Positions 27,218 to 36,889 of a stretch of 64,000 nucleotides of DNA are shown one piece after another. A model generated the notes under the pieces. The model had not been told where the DNA came from and made no database searches. It was given only the letters and a program-made list of their open reading frames with translations. The position numbers and the translations under genes are program-made. The DNA is from Streptomyces sp. LHD-70. GTDB lineage: Bacteria; Actinomycetota; Actinomycetes; Streptomycetales; Streptomycetaceae. The stretch spans positions 62,001 to 126,000 of the forward strand of contig NZ_JAVIFW010000021.1 of assembly GCF_031157275.1 (NCBI RefSeq), written 5' to 3'. The first letter of the stretch is position 1. Each line of letters opens with the position of its first letter.

Positions 27218-29135
27218 TCTCCTTCTCCGTCCGGCCGGGGGTGGCGTCGGCGATCCACGGGCCCTCGCCGCTCGGGTCGACGACGCCCTCCTCCAGCCAG
27301 GTGTACGTGCCGGAGAGCACGCCGCGTACGACCTTGCGGTCCAAGTCGTCGGTGTTGGCCCAGAGGCGGCCGAACAGCTCCTCGACGCGCAGCCGGGACT
27401 GGCGGCAGAAGGCGTCCGCGAGCTGGTACGCCTCGCGGCCGTGGTCCTCGGTGGTGCGCAGGAGTTCGGCGCGTACGCAGGCGGCGCTCATCGCGAAGAG
27501 CTCCGCGCCGATGTCGACGATCCGGCCGAGGAAGCCCTGCTTGGTCTCCATCCGGCCCTGCCAGCGGGACATGGCGTAGAAGGTGGAGCGGGCGAGCTTG
27601 CGGGACGTGCGCTCCACGTACCGCAGATGCGCCGCGAGGTCCGGGTGGCCCGAGGGGTTGAAGTCCCCGTACGCGCCCGGGAGTTGGCCGGGTCCGGCGA
27701 CGAGCTTGGGCAGCCAGCGGGCGTAGAAGCCGCCGGCGCGGGCGCCCGCCTTGGCCTTGTCGCCGAGGGACTTGTCGGGGTCGATGAGGTCGCCCGCGGC
27801 CTTGAGGTGGGCGTCGACGGCCTCGCGGGCGATCAGCAGATGCATGATCTCGGTGGAGCCCTCGAAGATCCGGTTGATGCGCAGATCGCGGAGCAACTGC
27901 TCGGCGGGGACGGCGCGTTCACCGCGGGCGGCGAGCGAGTCCGCGGTCTCGAAGCCGCGGCCGCCGCGGATCTGCACCAGCTCGTCGGCCATCAGGCAGG
28001 CCATCTCGGAGCCGTACAGCTTGGCGAGGGCGGCCTCGATACGGATGTCGTTGCGGTCCTCGTCGGCCATCTGCGAGGAGAGGTCGAGCACCGCCTCCAG
28101 GGCGAAGGTGGTGGCCGCGATGAAGGAGATCTTGCTGCCGACGGCCTCGTGCAGGGCGATCGGCCGGCCCCACTGCTCACGCTCGGCGGACCACTCGCGG
28201 GCGATCTTCAGGCACCACTTGCCGGCGCCGACGCACATCGCGGGCAGCGAGAGGCGGCCGGTGTTGAGGGTGGTGAGGGCGATCTTCAGGCCGGCGCCCT
28301 CGGGGCCGATGCGGCGCGCGGCGGAGACGCGGACGCGGTGGAAGCGGGTGACGCCGTTCTCCAGGCCGCGCAGGCCCATGAAGGCGTTGCGGTGCTCGAC
28401 GGTGACACCCTCGTCGGCGGCCTCGACGAGGAACGCGGTGATGCCGCCGGGGTGGCCCTCGGACTTCGGCACGCGGGCCATGACGACGAGCAGGTCGGCG
28501 ACGACACCGTTGGTGGTCCACAGCTTCACGCCGTCCAGGACGTAGCTGTCCCCGTCCGGCACGGCGGTGGTGGCGAGGCGGGCCGGGTCGGAGCCGACGT
28601 CCGGCTCGGTAAGCAGGAACGCGGAGATGTCGGTGGAGGCGAGGCGCGGCAGGAACTCGTCCTTCTGCTCCTGGCTGCCGAAGAGCTTCAGCGGCTGGGG
28701 CGCGCCGATCGACTGGTGGGCGGAGAGCAGCGCGCCGATGGAGGGGTTGGCGGAGCCGACGAGGGCGAGCGCCTTGTTGTAGTAGACCTGCGTGAGGCCG
28801 AGCCCGCCGTACTTCGTGTCGATCTTCATGCCGAGGGCGCCGAGCTCCCTGAGCCCGTTGATCACCGCGTCCGGGATGCGCGCCTCGCGCTCGATCAGGG
28901 CGCCGTCGACCTCGCGCTCGCAGAACGTCCGCAGCCGGGCGAGGAACGCCTCACCGCGCCGCGTGTCCTCGTCGGCCGGCATCGGATGCGGGTGGATCAG
29001 ATCGAGCCGGAAGCGGCCGAGGAACAGCTCCTTGGCGAAGCTCGGCTTGCGCCACTCCTGCTCCCTGGCCGCCTCGGCCACCTGCCGTGCCTCCTGCTCG
29101 GAGACCTTCGGCTTCCTGGACGTCGGTGCCGACAT
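27195..29135 (-). CDS. Acyl-CoA dehydrogenase, long (FadE/VLCAD-like) type
   Basis: This FAD enzyme oxidises acyl-CoA thioesters in fatty acid or amino acid breakdown. The start is the ATG at 29135 (MSAPTSRKPKVSEQEARQVA), with GAGGTGAG about 8 nt upstream. The 646 residues are longer than a 380-residue short-chain ACAD. The core has GLGLTQVYYNKALALVGSAN and LTEPDVGSDPARL, and the RIFEGSTEIMHLLIA segment carries the Glu of the catalytic region. A C-terminal helical extension of about 200 residues resembles that of very-long-chain enzymes. The last codons are reiterated downstream in the 26-bp array. Confidence 0.93.
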   Translation of the reverse strand: MSAPTSRKPKVSEQEARQVAEAAREQEWRKPSFAKELFLGRFRLDLIHPHPMPADEDTRRGEAFLARLRTFCEREVDGALIEREARIPDAVINGLRELGALGMKIDTKYGGLGLTQVYYNKALALVGSANPSIGALLSAHQSIGAPQPLKLFGSQEQKDEFLPRLASTDISAFLLTEPDVGSDPARLATTAVPDGDSYVLDGVKLWTTNGVVADLLVVMARVPKSEGHPGGITAFLVEAADEGVTVEHRNAFMGLRGLENGVTRFHRVRVSAARRIGPEGAGLKIALTTLNTGRLSLPAMCVGAGKWCLKIAREWSAEREQWGRPIALHEAVGSKISFIAATTFALEAVLDLSSQMADEDRNDIRIEAALAKLYGSEMACLMADELVQIRGGRGFETADSLAARGERAVPAEQLLRDLRINRIFEGSTEIMHLLIAREAVDAHLKAAGDLIDPDKSLGDKAKAGARAGGFYARWLPKLVAGPGQLPGAYGDFNPSGHPDLAAHLRYVERTSRKLARSTFYAMSRWQGRMETKQGFLGRIVDIGAELFAMSAACVRAELLRTTEDHGREAYQLADAFCRQSRLRVEELFGRLWANTDDLDRKVVRGVLSGTYTWLEEGVVDPSGEGPWIADATPGRTEKENVHRPIR

Positions 29136-29270
29136 GGGGGAACTCACCTCGCCGCGGATCGGGGTCCTCACCGGCGGAAACCACTACCGACCGGCGCTAC
29201 TCGGTCGTATGTACCCGGATACGAAGATCCCCACCAGGCGTGCACCCGGACGGTCCCCGGAACACGCGGA

Positions 29271-29301
29271 CGGCCGGGACCCCCGCACAGGGTCCCGGCC
29301 G
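29271..29301 (-). terminator. Hairpin after the aldehyde dehydrogenase
   Basis: Twelve-nt perfect arms (29271-29282 and 29290-29301) surround a 7-nt loop, 36 bp past the stop at 29338. Confidence 0.8.
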
Positions 29302-29337
29302 CCTCTTCGCAGACGTACGAACGTGTGTCGTCCGGGC

Positions 29338-30783
29338 TTACAGCTCCAGGCCGGTCAGGACCAGGACCCGCTCGTACGTGTAGTCCGCCATGGCGTGGGC
29401 GACGCCCTCGCGGCCGACGCCGGACTGCTTGACGCCGCCGTACGGCATCTGGTCGGCGCGGTAGGACGGCACGTCGCCGACGATCACGCCGCCGACCTCC
29501 AGGGCGCGGTGGGCGCGGAAGGCGCGCTGCACGTCGTGCGTGAACACGCCCGCCTGCAGGCCGTACTTGGAGTCGTTGACGGCGTCGAACGCGGCCTGCT
29601 CGCCGTCCACCTTCGTGACGGTGAGGACCGGGCCGAAGACCTCCTCGCAGGCGAGGGTGGTGTCGGCGGGCACGTCGGCGAGCACGGTCGGCGCGTACGA
29701 GGCGCCCTCGCGCTTGCCGCCGGCCAGGAGCTGCGCACCCGCGGCGACGGCCTCGTCCACCCAGGACTCGACGCGCTTCGCGGCGTTCTCGTCCACGAGC
29801 GGGCCGACCTCGGTGGCCGGGTCCGACGGGTCACCGGTGACCTGCGCCTCGACGGCGGCGACGATGCGGGGCAGCAGCCGGTCGTAGACGGAGGCGTCGG
29901 CGATCACGCGCTGCACGGAGATGCAGGACTGGCCGCCCTGGTAGTTCGAGAAGGTCGCGATGCGGCTCGCGGCCCAGTCGAGGTCGGCGTCGGAGGAGAA
30001 GTCGTCGAGGATGACGGCCGCGCCGTTGCCGCCCAGTTCGAGGGTGATGTGCTTGCGCGGCACCGAGTCCATGATCGCGTAGCCGACCTTCTCGGAGCCC
30101 GTGAAGGAGATGACGGGCAGGCGCTCGTCCTGGACCAGGGCGGGCATCTTCTCGTTGGCGACCGGGAGCACCGACCAGGAGCCCTCGGGCAGGTCCGTCT
30201 CGGCGAGCAGTTCACCGAGGATCAGGCCGGACAGCGGGGTGGCCGGGGCGGGCTTGAGGATGATCGGGACGCCGGCGGCGATGGCCGGGGCGACCTTGTG
30301 GGCGCACAGGTTCAGCGGGAAGTTGAACGGCGCGATACCGAGGACCACGCCGCGCGAGAAGCGGCGCGTCAGGGCGAGCCGGCCCTGGCCGCCCGCGTCG
30401 GTGTCCAGGCGCTGGGCGTCGCCGCCGTTGAAGCGCCGGGCCTCCTCGGCCGCGAAGCGGAACACGGACACGGCCCGGCCGACCTCGCCACGGGCCCACT
30501 TGATCGGCTTGCCGTTCTCGGCGGAGATCAGCTGGGCGATCTCCTCGGTGCGCTCGGCCAGGCGCTTGGTGACATGGTCGAGCGCGGCGGCCCGGGCGTG
30601 GGCGGGGGTCACGGAGAGCGCCTCGCGCGAGGCGTACGCGGCGGCGACGGCCTCCTCGACCTGGGCGTCCGTCGGGACGCTCACGCGGCCGACGGTGCGG
30701 CCGTCCCAGGGCGAGGTGACGTCGAAGGTGGAGTCGCCGGTGGCCTGGCGGCCGGCGAGCCAGAAGGCAGTGGTGTCGGTCAT
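29338..30783 (-). CDS. NAD(P)-dependent aldehyde dehydrogenase
   Basis: The 481-residue protein starts MTDTTAFWLAGRQATGDSTF. The catalytic Cys is C287 in NYQGGQSCISVQR, and the general base Glu is in ITLELGGNGAAVILDD. The coenzyme segment GIAPFNFPLNLCAHKVAPA resembles the glyceraldehyde/lactaldehyde branch more than the betaine-aldehyde branch. The substrate is uncertain; succinic semialdehyde or another GABA-pathway aldehyde fits the nearby PucR and gabT genes. A terminator hairpin follows. Confidence 0.92.
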   Translation of the reverse strand: MTDTTAFWLAGRQATGDSTFDVTSPWDGRTVGRVSVPTDAQVEEAVAAAYASREALSVTPAHARAAALDHVTKRLAERTEEIAQLISAENGKPIKWARGEVGRAVSVFRFAAEEARRFNGGDAQRLDTDAGGQGRLALTRRFSRGVVLGIAPFNFPLNLCAHKVAPAIAAGVPIILKPAPATPLSGLILGELLAETDLPEGSWSVLPVANEKMPALVQDERLPVISFTGSEKVGYAIMDSVPRKHITLELGGNGAAVILDDFSSDADLDWAASRIATFSNYQGGQSCISVQRVIADASVYDRLLPRIVAAVEAQVTGDPSDPATEVGPLVDENAAKRVESWVDEAVAAGAQLLAGGKREGASYAPTVLADVPADTTLACEEVFGPVLTVTKVDGEQAAFDAVNDSKYGLQAGVFTHDVQRAFRAHRALEVGGVIVGDVPSYRADQMPYGGVKQSGVGREGVAHAMADYTYERVLVLTGLEL

Positions 30784-30990
30784 GGTGCCCGGCCCTTCCG
30801 CGGTGGGTGCTGTCTGGGGTTCGCCCCAACGGTAGGGCCGCCCGCCCGGAGCGCCTCTTGTACGGGGTGGAGGGGTTGGGGTGGGAGGGGTGCCGGAGTG
30901 GCAGGTACGGCCCCGGGGGGCGGGTTCTTAAGGGGCGCGGGGAACTGCGCGACCAGCCACAGCGGCGCGGCAGCCGAAGGACGCCAGAGA

Positions 30991-31038
30991 TCAGCCCCTC
31001 CGGCGCTTGAGGAACGGGGGCCGGGGGCGGAGCCCCGG
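30991..31038 (-). terminator. Repeat-derived terminator after the PucR gene
   Basis: A CCGGGG/CCCCGG hairpin with a short loop occupies 31021-31038, 5 bp past the PucR stop. It is preceded on the plus strand by an inverted copy of the CGGAGGGGCTGA core near 30991-31002. It is the third member of the dispersed repeat family. The adjacent GGGGCGCGGGGAACTGCGCG segment (30933-30952) is of a type I have often seen in Streptomyces intergenic DNA. Confidence 0.65.
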
Positions 31039-31043
31039 TGGGG

Positions 31044-32654
31044 TCAGGTGGTCGACGTCGACGTCGCCTTGAGGGCCAGCCACAGCTCCATCCGCGCATC
31101 CGGATCGTCCAGGGACCGCCCCAGGATCTCCTCCACCCGCCGCATCCGGTAACGCAACGTGTGCCGATGGACGCCCAGGTCGGCGGCGGCCGCGTCCCAC
31201 TGGCCGTGCCGCGAGAGCCAGGCCCGCAGGGACGCGACCAGGTCACCGCGGCCCGTCGCGTCGTGCTCGCGCAGCGCCCGCAGCATCCCGTCGGCGAAGG
31301 CCCGTACCGCGTCGTCGGCGAGCAGCGGCAGGACCGAGCCTGCGGCCAGCTCCTCGTGCTCGACCAGGGTGCGGCCGCGGCGCCGGGCGACGGAGAGGGC
31401 CTGCTCGGCCTGCTTGTACCCGGTGGCGGCGGCGATGGGTCCGGCCGGCGCGGACAGGCCGACGACCAACTGCTCGCCGTCGGCGGCCTGTTGCTCGCGG
31501 CCCTCGGCGCGGGCGGCGTCGGTGACGGCGGCCAGCTGGAGGCAGGCGGTGGCGGCGGCGCCGCCGTCGGCGAAGAGCAGCACGAGCCGGTCGCCGCCGT
31601 CGGGGACGACGAGGACGGCCTCGCCGGCGCGGGCGGCAGCGGCCTCGACCACGTCGGCGAGGTCGGCCAGCGGGTCGTGCCCGGCGACCGCGGGGGCGCC
31701 GCCGCCGCGCGGGGCCGGAGCGGTCTCGGCGATCAGGAGCCGGAACGGGGCGTCGAGCAGCTCGCCGTACAGCTCGCCCGCGACCGTGCGGGCGTGGTCG
31801 GGCTCCCCGGCGAGCAGCATGCGCAGGACGGCGGCGCCGAGGCGCTGTTCGGCGGCGTGCAGGGAGCGGGAGCGCTCGGTGGTGAGGGTGAGCAGCGCGA
31901 TCGCGGAGTGCACCGCGTACCGCTCGGTCGTGCCGAGCGCCGCCGCCGTGCCGACGGCGAGCGCGGTGCGGGGGCGGCGGCCCGCGCCCAGGGAGTGCAG
32001 TTCGATGCGGTCGTCGGCGCCGCCGACGACCGCGCTCGCGGGGGCCGGGCGATCGCGCAGGCGCTCCACCTCGGAGGTGATCCGGGCGGCGCGGCGCGCG
32101 GCCCACTCGGGTGCGGTGGCGACGACGGAGCCGGAGGCGTCGTAGAGCGCGGCCCAGCCGTCGACCTGGGAGGCGAGCGCGCTGAGCACGCCCTCGGGGC
32201 CGCCGCTGAGCGCCTGCCGGGTGAGTTCGCGCTGCGCGGCGAAGCCGTCGGTGACGGAGCGGTACTGTTCGGCGGCGATGGCCGCCGAGACCTCCTTGAT
32301 GATGGCCAGGAACGGGGTGCGGCGCGGCACTTCGAGCAGCGGCAGGTCCTCGGCGCGGGCGGCGTCGACGAGGGCCTCGGGAATCTCGTCGTAGTGCACG
32401 CCGACCGCGAAGCCGAGGCCGATGACGCCCGCGCCGACGAGCCGCTGGACGTAGCGGCGCATGGCCTGCGGGTCCTCGGCGTCCAGCTTGAGGGCGGTGA
32501 TCAGCAGGAGCTCGCCGCCCTCCATGTAGGGCACGGGGTCGGTGAGTTCGCTGGCGTGCGCCCAGCGGACGGGGGTGTCGAGATGGTCCTCGCCGGCGCG
32601 CACGGTGAGCTTGAGCTTGGAGTGCTGGACGAGCGAGGCGAGCGTGGGCGGCAT
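31044..32654 (-). CDS. PucR family transcriptional regulator
   Basis: The start is the ATG at 32654 (MPPTLASLVQHSKLKLTVRA), with GAAGG upstream; the frame is open to 32720 but those residues are not family-like. The 536-residue protein has the N-terminal PucR domain (VRWAHASELTDPVPYMEGGE). A central GGDEF-like segment follows. The C-terminal helix-turn-helix is GQWDAAAADLGVHRHTLRYR, then MRRVEEILGRSLDDPDARME. PucR regulators control purine, GABA and amine catabolism. Co-orientation with the aldehyde dehydrogenase and proximity to gabT suggest GABA regulation; this is inference. Confidence 0.93.
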   Translation of the reverse strand: MPPTLASLVQHSKLKLTVRAGEDHLDTPVRWAHASELTDPVPYMEGGELLLITALKLDAEDPQAMRRYVQRLVGAGVIGLGFAVGVHYDEIPEALVDAARAEDLPLLEVPRRTPFLAIIKEVSAAIAAEQYRSVTDGFAAQRELTRQALSGGPEGVLSALASQVDGWAALYDASGSVVATAPEWAARRAARITSEVERLRDRPAPASAVVGGADDRIELHSLGAGRRPRTALAVGTAAALGTTERYAVHSAIALLTLTTERSRSLHAAEQRLGAAVLRMLLAGEPDHARTVAGELYGELLDAPFRLLIAETAPAPRGGGAPAVAGHDPLADLADVVEAAAARAGEAVLVVPDGGDRLVLLFADGGAAATACLQLAAVTDAARAEGREQQAADGEQLVVGLSAPAGPIAAATGYKQAEQALSVARRRGRTLVEHEELAAGSVLPLLADDAVRAFADGMLRALREHDATGRGDLVASLRAWLSRHGQWDAAAADLGVHRHTLRYRMRRVEEILGRSLDDPDARMELWLALKATSTSTT

Positions 32655-32838
32655 GGGACCTTCACGGCTTCCGGGTCGGTGAGGCTCAGTAAGGCACCGC
32701 TCGGGAACGAACGGGATCATTTGGCCGCCCCGTATGAACGGCTCGTATCAATTCTGCCTCACCGTATGGAAGGCCCGTGGTGATTTGGTGAGTGGCCTTG
32801 CCTGTGGCGTTACGGAGTACTAGCGCGCCCGGGGCCCG

Positions 32839-32878
32839 TCAGCCCCGAAGGTCCGGGGTCCTTCAGCCCCGCAGGTCC
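32839..32878. repeat. Duplicated 3' end of the membrane ATPase gene
   Basis: TCAGCCCCGAAGGTCC at 32839-32854 repeats 32863-32878 with one mismatch. The right-hand copy contains the stop and last codons (DLRG) of the 32863 gene. Separation is 24 bp. Confidence 0.7.
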
Positions 32879-35247
32879 ACGAGGAGCGGCGGGGCGGCCT
32901 CACCACGGACCGAGGTCAGGGAGAGGACGGCGTGGCCGGGTGGGACGGCGTGGGCGAGGTCGGAGGCGGACCAGCGTTCGCGTTCGACCTCGCGGACGGT
33001 GACCGCGTCCGTGGTGACGGCCTTGCCGGTGACGAGCCTGCGCAGGGAGTGCAGCGCCCGCGTCATCGGCTGGTCCGCGTAGACCGTGTGCTGGGCGACC
33101 TCCCTGGTCTCCACCCGTTCGGTGCCCCACGACTCGGCGAACCAGCGGCCGTCCCAGGTGGTCACCCCGGAGAACGCCATCCGGCAGCCGACCGCCGCGT
33201 ACAACGGCCCTTGGAGCGGCTCGGGGATCTCGCCGACGGTGCGCAGCCCGAGGACGACGCCCGCCTTGGCGGTGCGCAGCCGCTGGACCGTGCGGACGCT
33301 GTCGGCGGTGAGGGTGCGCGCGGCGTCGTCGAGGACCAGGCAGGCGAAGTGCGGGCGGTCGGGCCTGGTCCGTACGGCGTGGCCGAACTGGGCGAGCAGC
33401 AGCCTGGCCAGGAGCCGTGCGGCCTCCTCGTGGCCGTGCTCCGGCAGGTCGACGCGGACGCGCAGCGGGTGGTGGGCGACGGCGTGCAGGGAGAAGGCCC
33501 GCCCGGCGGCCTCCCCGTCGACGGCCCCACCGTCGAACGCCCCACCGTCGAACGCCCCGGCGAACGCGGGCCGGTCGAGGAGCGCGAGCCGGTCGGCCAG
33601 GGCGGGGCACGGGTCGCCGGGGGTGCCCGACTGCCGTACCCGGGCGTCGAGTTCACGGCGCATCGCCTCGTGGTCCGGCGCCGCGTCGAGCCCGGCCCTG
33701 AGGTCGGCGAGGGCGCCCGGCTCCCCTTCGAGGAGCGCACGCAGCACGCGTACGGAAGGGAAGCGGCCGTGCACGGCGCGGTGGGGGCCGAGCAGCTGGG
33801 CGAGCGCGGTGGCGGCCCGCCGGGTGTCGACGGATTCGAGGTCGCCGACCAGCCCCTCGGCGAGGAACGCGGCGGCCTCGTCCGGGTCGGCGCAGTCGGC
33901 GTACAGGTCGAGGCCGTGCGTGGACGCAGGGTCGCCGGGCCGGACCACGACGTCGTACGCGTCGTCGGGGCCGAGCCCCGTGCCCGCGGCGCAGACGGCC
34001 ACGACCGCGGTGCGGCCGGTGAGCGCCTGGAGCGCGAGCGCCTCGGTGACCGGCCGCATCAGGCGGGCGGTCTTGCCCGCGCCGGACGGGCCGACGGCGA
34101 GCAGCGAGGTGCCGAGCACTCCCGGTTCGAGGGCGGCGTGGACACCGCGGCGGGCGTACGGATTGCGCTGGTCCTCGGCGAAGCGGCCGATCCTGACCTG
34201 GTCGGCGAGCAGATCGTGGGTGGCGCTGCGGGCGGGCAGGTCGCGGCTGCCGGACGGGTGCGCCCAGGCGGATGCGCCGTGCCGGGCGACAGTGTCCGCG
34301 AACGCGGCCCGCGCGCCGGGATCGCCGCCGGCCGTGTCCCAGGCGCGGGTGATGCGGGCGCAGTCGACGTCGTTCATCCGGCCGCCGAAGAGTTCGGCGG
34401 CGAGCAGATCGGCGGCCTTCTCGTGACCGGCGGCGCGCAGCTGGGGCCAGTGCGCCGGGGCCGGGGCGGCGGTCGGGCGGGGCGGCGGCGGTGCGGTCGA
34501 CGGCTTCCGCAGAGCCTGCCGCCAGCCGCCGATCCGCGCGAACGGCCAGAGCACGGCGAGCGTGATCAGCGCGTACACGGCGTACGTGACCGCGGGGCTG
34601 GACATGAACACCGAGTAGCCGCCCGCGATCAGGGCGACCAGGGAGAGGACGGGCGTGACGACGGGCAGGGGTTCCAGGCCGAGTCCGAAGGCGCCCGGCC
34701 AGACGAGCGCGAGGCTCCCGACGGCGGCCACGGCGGCGATCAGGGCGCGCGAGGGCTGCGGCCGGCGCATCACGAAGTACCGGACGGCCTCACTCCAGGT
34801 GCTGAGCCGGACCACCGCGCAGAAGAGCAGGCCGAACACGACACCGCCATAGACGATCAGCGCGTTCTGCCCCTGCCACCCCTGCGGGGAGATGGTCCCC
34901 TCGTGCCACCACTCCGCCGGAGTGAACACCTTCACCGGCATCCACAGGTACGGAAAGCTGCCGTTCTGCAGCATCGACCAGAGCACCAGGCCGAGCACCG
35001 TGGGGATCACCATGCCCCGGACGAGGCGCCGCCTGAGCGCGCCGTCGTCCTGCTCGGGCCCCCGCGGCCGGTACCCGAACCGCCAGACCCCCGGCTCCGC
35101 CTGAGGCCGGGGCGTCGCGAGCCACTCGGCGACCGGGGACTCGCCCGCACCGGGCGGCCGACGCGGCATCGGCGGGGCGGCGGGCGGGCTCACCGGCGCA
35201 GCCGGCCGCCCTGAGTCGTGTGCCTCGTACGTGCCCTCGCGGTCCAT
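32863..35247 (-). CDS. Membrane-anchored VirD4/TraG-like P-loop ATPase
   Basis: The 794-residue protein starts at the ATG at 35247. A Pro-rich cytoplasmic tail is followed by hydrophobic helices (GMVIPTVLGLVLWSMLQNG; ALIVYGGVVFGLLFCAVVRL; more to about residue 240). Walker A is GPSGAGKT at residues 386-393, and a Walker B-like HFACLVLDDAARTL lies near the C-terminal third. The arrangement of N-terminal helices, P-loop and late aspartate pair resembles conjugative coupling proteins. No relaxase, mating-pair genes or att sites are nearby. A 10-bp-class internal repeat gives GGAFDGGAVDGEA. It is conserved next to gabT in Streptomyces, and its role is unknown. Confidence 0.82.
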   Translation of the reverse strand: MDREGTYEAHDSGRPAAPVSPPAAPPMPRRPPGAGESPVAEWLATPRPQAEPGVWRFGYRPRGPEQDDGALRRRLVRGMVIPTVLGLVLWSMLQNGSFPYLWMPVKVFTPAEWWHEGTISPQGWQGQNALIVYGGVVFGLLFCAVVRLSTWSEAVRYFVMRRPQPSRALIAAVAAVGSLALVWPGAFGLGLEPLPVVTPVLSLVALIAGGYSVFMSSPAVTYAVYALITLAVLWPFARIGGWRQALRKPSTAPPPPRPTAAPAPAHWPQLRAAGHEKAADLLAAELFGGRMNDVDCARITRAWDTAGGDPGARAAFADTVARHGASAWAHPSGSRDLPARSATHDLLADQVRIGRFAEDQRNPYARRGVHAALEPGVLGTSLLAVGPSGAGKTARLMRPVTEALALQALTGRTAVVAVCAAGTGLGPDDAYDVVVRPGDPASTHGLDLYADCADPDEAAAFLAEGLVGDLESVDTRRAATALAQLLGPHRAVHGRFPSVRVLRALLEGEPGALADLRAGLDAAPDHEAMRRELDARVRQSGTPGDPCPALADRLALLDRPAFAGAFDGGAFDGGAVDGEAAGRAFSLHAVAHHPLRVRVDLPEHGHEEAARLLARLLLAQFGHAVRTRPDRPHFACLVLDDAARTLTADSVRTVQRLRTAKAGVVLGLRTVGEIPEPLQGPLYAAVGCRMAFSGVTTWDGRWFAESWGTERVETREVAQHTVYADQPMTRALHSLRRLVTGKAVTTDAVTVREVERERWSASDLAHAVPPGHAVLSLTSVRGEAAPPLLVDLRG

Positions 35248-35554
35248 GACCCGTGCCCCCTGCTGCTTCCGCCCTGCCCGACCGGCCGACCCGCCTGACC
35301 TGCCGGTCGGCGTGCCCGTGCGCGCTCAATCTAGTAGGCGCGGGCGGCCCGTTCAGCGTTCCCCGGCCATCCCTCGGACCGGACGCGAGGATCAGACGCG
35401 GGATCGTACGCGGGCGGCTGCGCCATATCCGTCGCGGACAAGCCCGTCCGCGTACTTCTCCCGAACGGAACATGCCCGCTCCCCGCGACCGCGCCTAGCC
35501 TGCGCAGAAAGAGCAAGCGTCCGCACACCCCCACATTCGCCCCGGGAGCCCCTT
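35248..35554. promoter_or_regulatory. Divergent promoter region (307 bp)
   Basis: This is the non-coding gap between the membrane ATPase gene and gabT. A 9-bp perfect hairpin (35278-35286 and 35302-35310) lies in the presumed leader of the ATPase gene. TAGATT on the minus strand (35328-35333) and TAGCCT on the plus strand (35496-35501) are possible -10 boxes, without convincing -35 partners. The GTP-rich ribosome site GGGAG for gabT is at about 35544. Confidence 0.35.
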
Positions 35555-36889
35555 ATGACCGCCATTCCGCAGGAGCGCCGCCTCGTCACCGCGATCCCCG
35601 GCCCCAAGTCGCAGGAGCTGCAGGCCCGCCGTACGTCCGTGGTGGCCGGTGGCGTGGGCTCCGTGCTGCCGGTGTTCACGGCGCGCGCGGGTGGCGGCGT
35701 CATCGAGGACGTCGACGGCAACCGCCTGATCGACTTCGGCTCCGGCATCGCCGTGACCTCCGTCGGCGCCTCCGCCGAGGCCGTCGTGCGCCGCGCCTCC
35801 GCGCAGCTCGCCGACTTCACCCACACCTGCTTCATGGTCACGCCGTACGAGGGGTACGTCGAGGTCTGCGAGGCGCTCGCCGAGCTGACGCCGGGCGACC
35901 ACGCCAAGAAGTCGGCCCTGTTCAACTCCGGCGCCGAGGCCGTCGAGAACGCCGTGAAGATCGCCCGTGCGCACACCAAGCGCCAGGCCGTCGTCGTCTT
36001 CGACCACGGCTACCACGGCCGCACCAACCTGACCATGGCGCTGACCAGCAAGAACATGCCGTACAAGCACGGCTTCGGCCCGTTCGCGCCCGAGGTGTAC
36101 CGCGTGCCGGTGGCGTACGGCTACCGCTGGCCGACCGGCCCGGAGAACTGCGGCCCCGAGGCCGCCGCGCAGGCCATCGACCAGATCACCAAGCAGATCG
36201 GCGCCGAGAACGTCGCCGCGATCATCATCGAGCCGGTGCTCGGCGAGGGCGGCTTCATCGAGCCGGCCAAGGGCTTCCTGCCCGAGATCGTGAAGTTCGC
36301 CAACGACAACGGCATCGTCTTCGTCGCGGACGAGATCCAGTCCGGCTTCTGCCGTACCGGCCAGTGGTTCGCCTGTGAGGACGAGGGCATCGTCCCGGAC
36401 CTCATCACCACCGCCAAGGGCATCGCCGGCGGTCTCCCGCTGGCCGCCGTCACGGGCCGCGCCGAGATCATGGACTCCGCGCACGCGGGCGGCCTCGGCG
36501 GCACCTACGGCGGCAACCCGGTGGCCTGCGCCGGTGCCCTCGGCTCCATCGAGACGATGAAGGAGCAGGACCTCAACGGCAAGGCCAAGCGCATCGAGGA
36601 GGTCATGAAGGGCCGCCTCGCCGCGATGCAGGAGAAGTTCCAGATCATCGGCGACATCCGTGGCCGCGGCGCCATGATCGCCGTCGAGCTGGTGAAGGAC
36701 CAGGCGACGAAGGAGCCGAACCCCGAGGCCGCCGGCGCGCTCGCCAAGGCCTGCCACGCGGAGGGCCTGCTCGTCCTGACCTGCGGCACCTACGGCAACG
36801 TGCTGCGTTTCCTGCCGCCGCTGGTCATCGGCGAGGACCTGCTGAACGAGGGCCTCGACATCATCGAGCAGGCCTTCGCGCAGGTCTGA
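35555..36889 (+). CDS. gabT: 4-aminobutyrate aminotransferase
   Basis: GabT transfers the amino group of GABA to 2-oxoglutarate, giving succinic semialdehyde and glutamate. The start is the ATG at 35555 (MTAIPQERRLVTAIPGPKSQ) with GGGAG 7 nt upstream. The 444 residues form a class III PLP-dependent aminotransferase. The PLP lysine is K288 in LITTAKGIAGGLP. The motifs LFNSGAEAVENAVKIARAHT, VVVFDHGYHGRTNLTMALTS and VFVADEIQSGFCRTGQWFAC are characteristic. A nearby aldehyde dehydrogenase could take the product to succinate. Confidence 0.95.
   Translation: MTAIPQERRLVTAIPGPKSQELQARRTSVVAGGVGSVLPVFTARAGGGVIEDVDGNRLIDFGSGIAVTSVGASAEAVVRRASAQLADFTHTCFMVTPYEGYVEVCEALAELTPGDHAKKSALFNSGAEAVENAVKIARAHTKRQAVVVFDHGYHGRTNLTMALTSKNMPYKHGFGPFAPEVYRVPVAYGYRWPTGPENCGPEAAAQAIDQITKQIGAENVAAIIIEPVLGEGGFIEPAKGFLPEIVKFANDNGIVFVADEIQSGFCRTGQWFACEDEGIVPDLITTAKGIAGGLPLAAVTGRAEIMDSAHAGGLGGTYGGNPVACAGALGSIETMKEQDLNGKAKRIEEVMKGRLAAMQEKFQIIGDIRGRGAMIAVELVKDQATKEPNPEAAGALAKACHAEGLLVLTCGTYGNVLRFLPPLVIGEDLLNEGLDIIEQAFAQV

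Noticed and set aside
32863..35247. Evidence of an integrative conjugative element
   Set aside because: A VirD4-like ATPase alone is not enough. There is no relaxase, integrase, att repeat or GC shift, and it is in core gene order.
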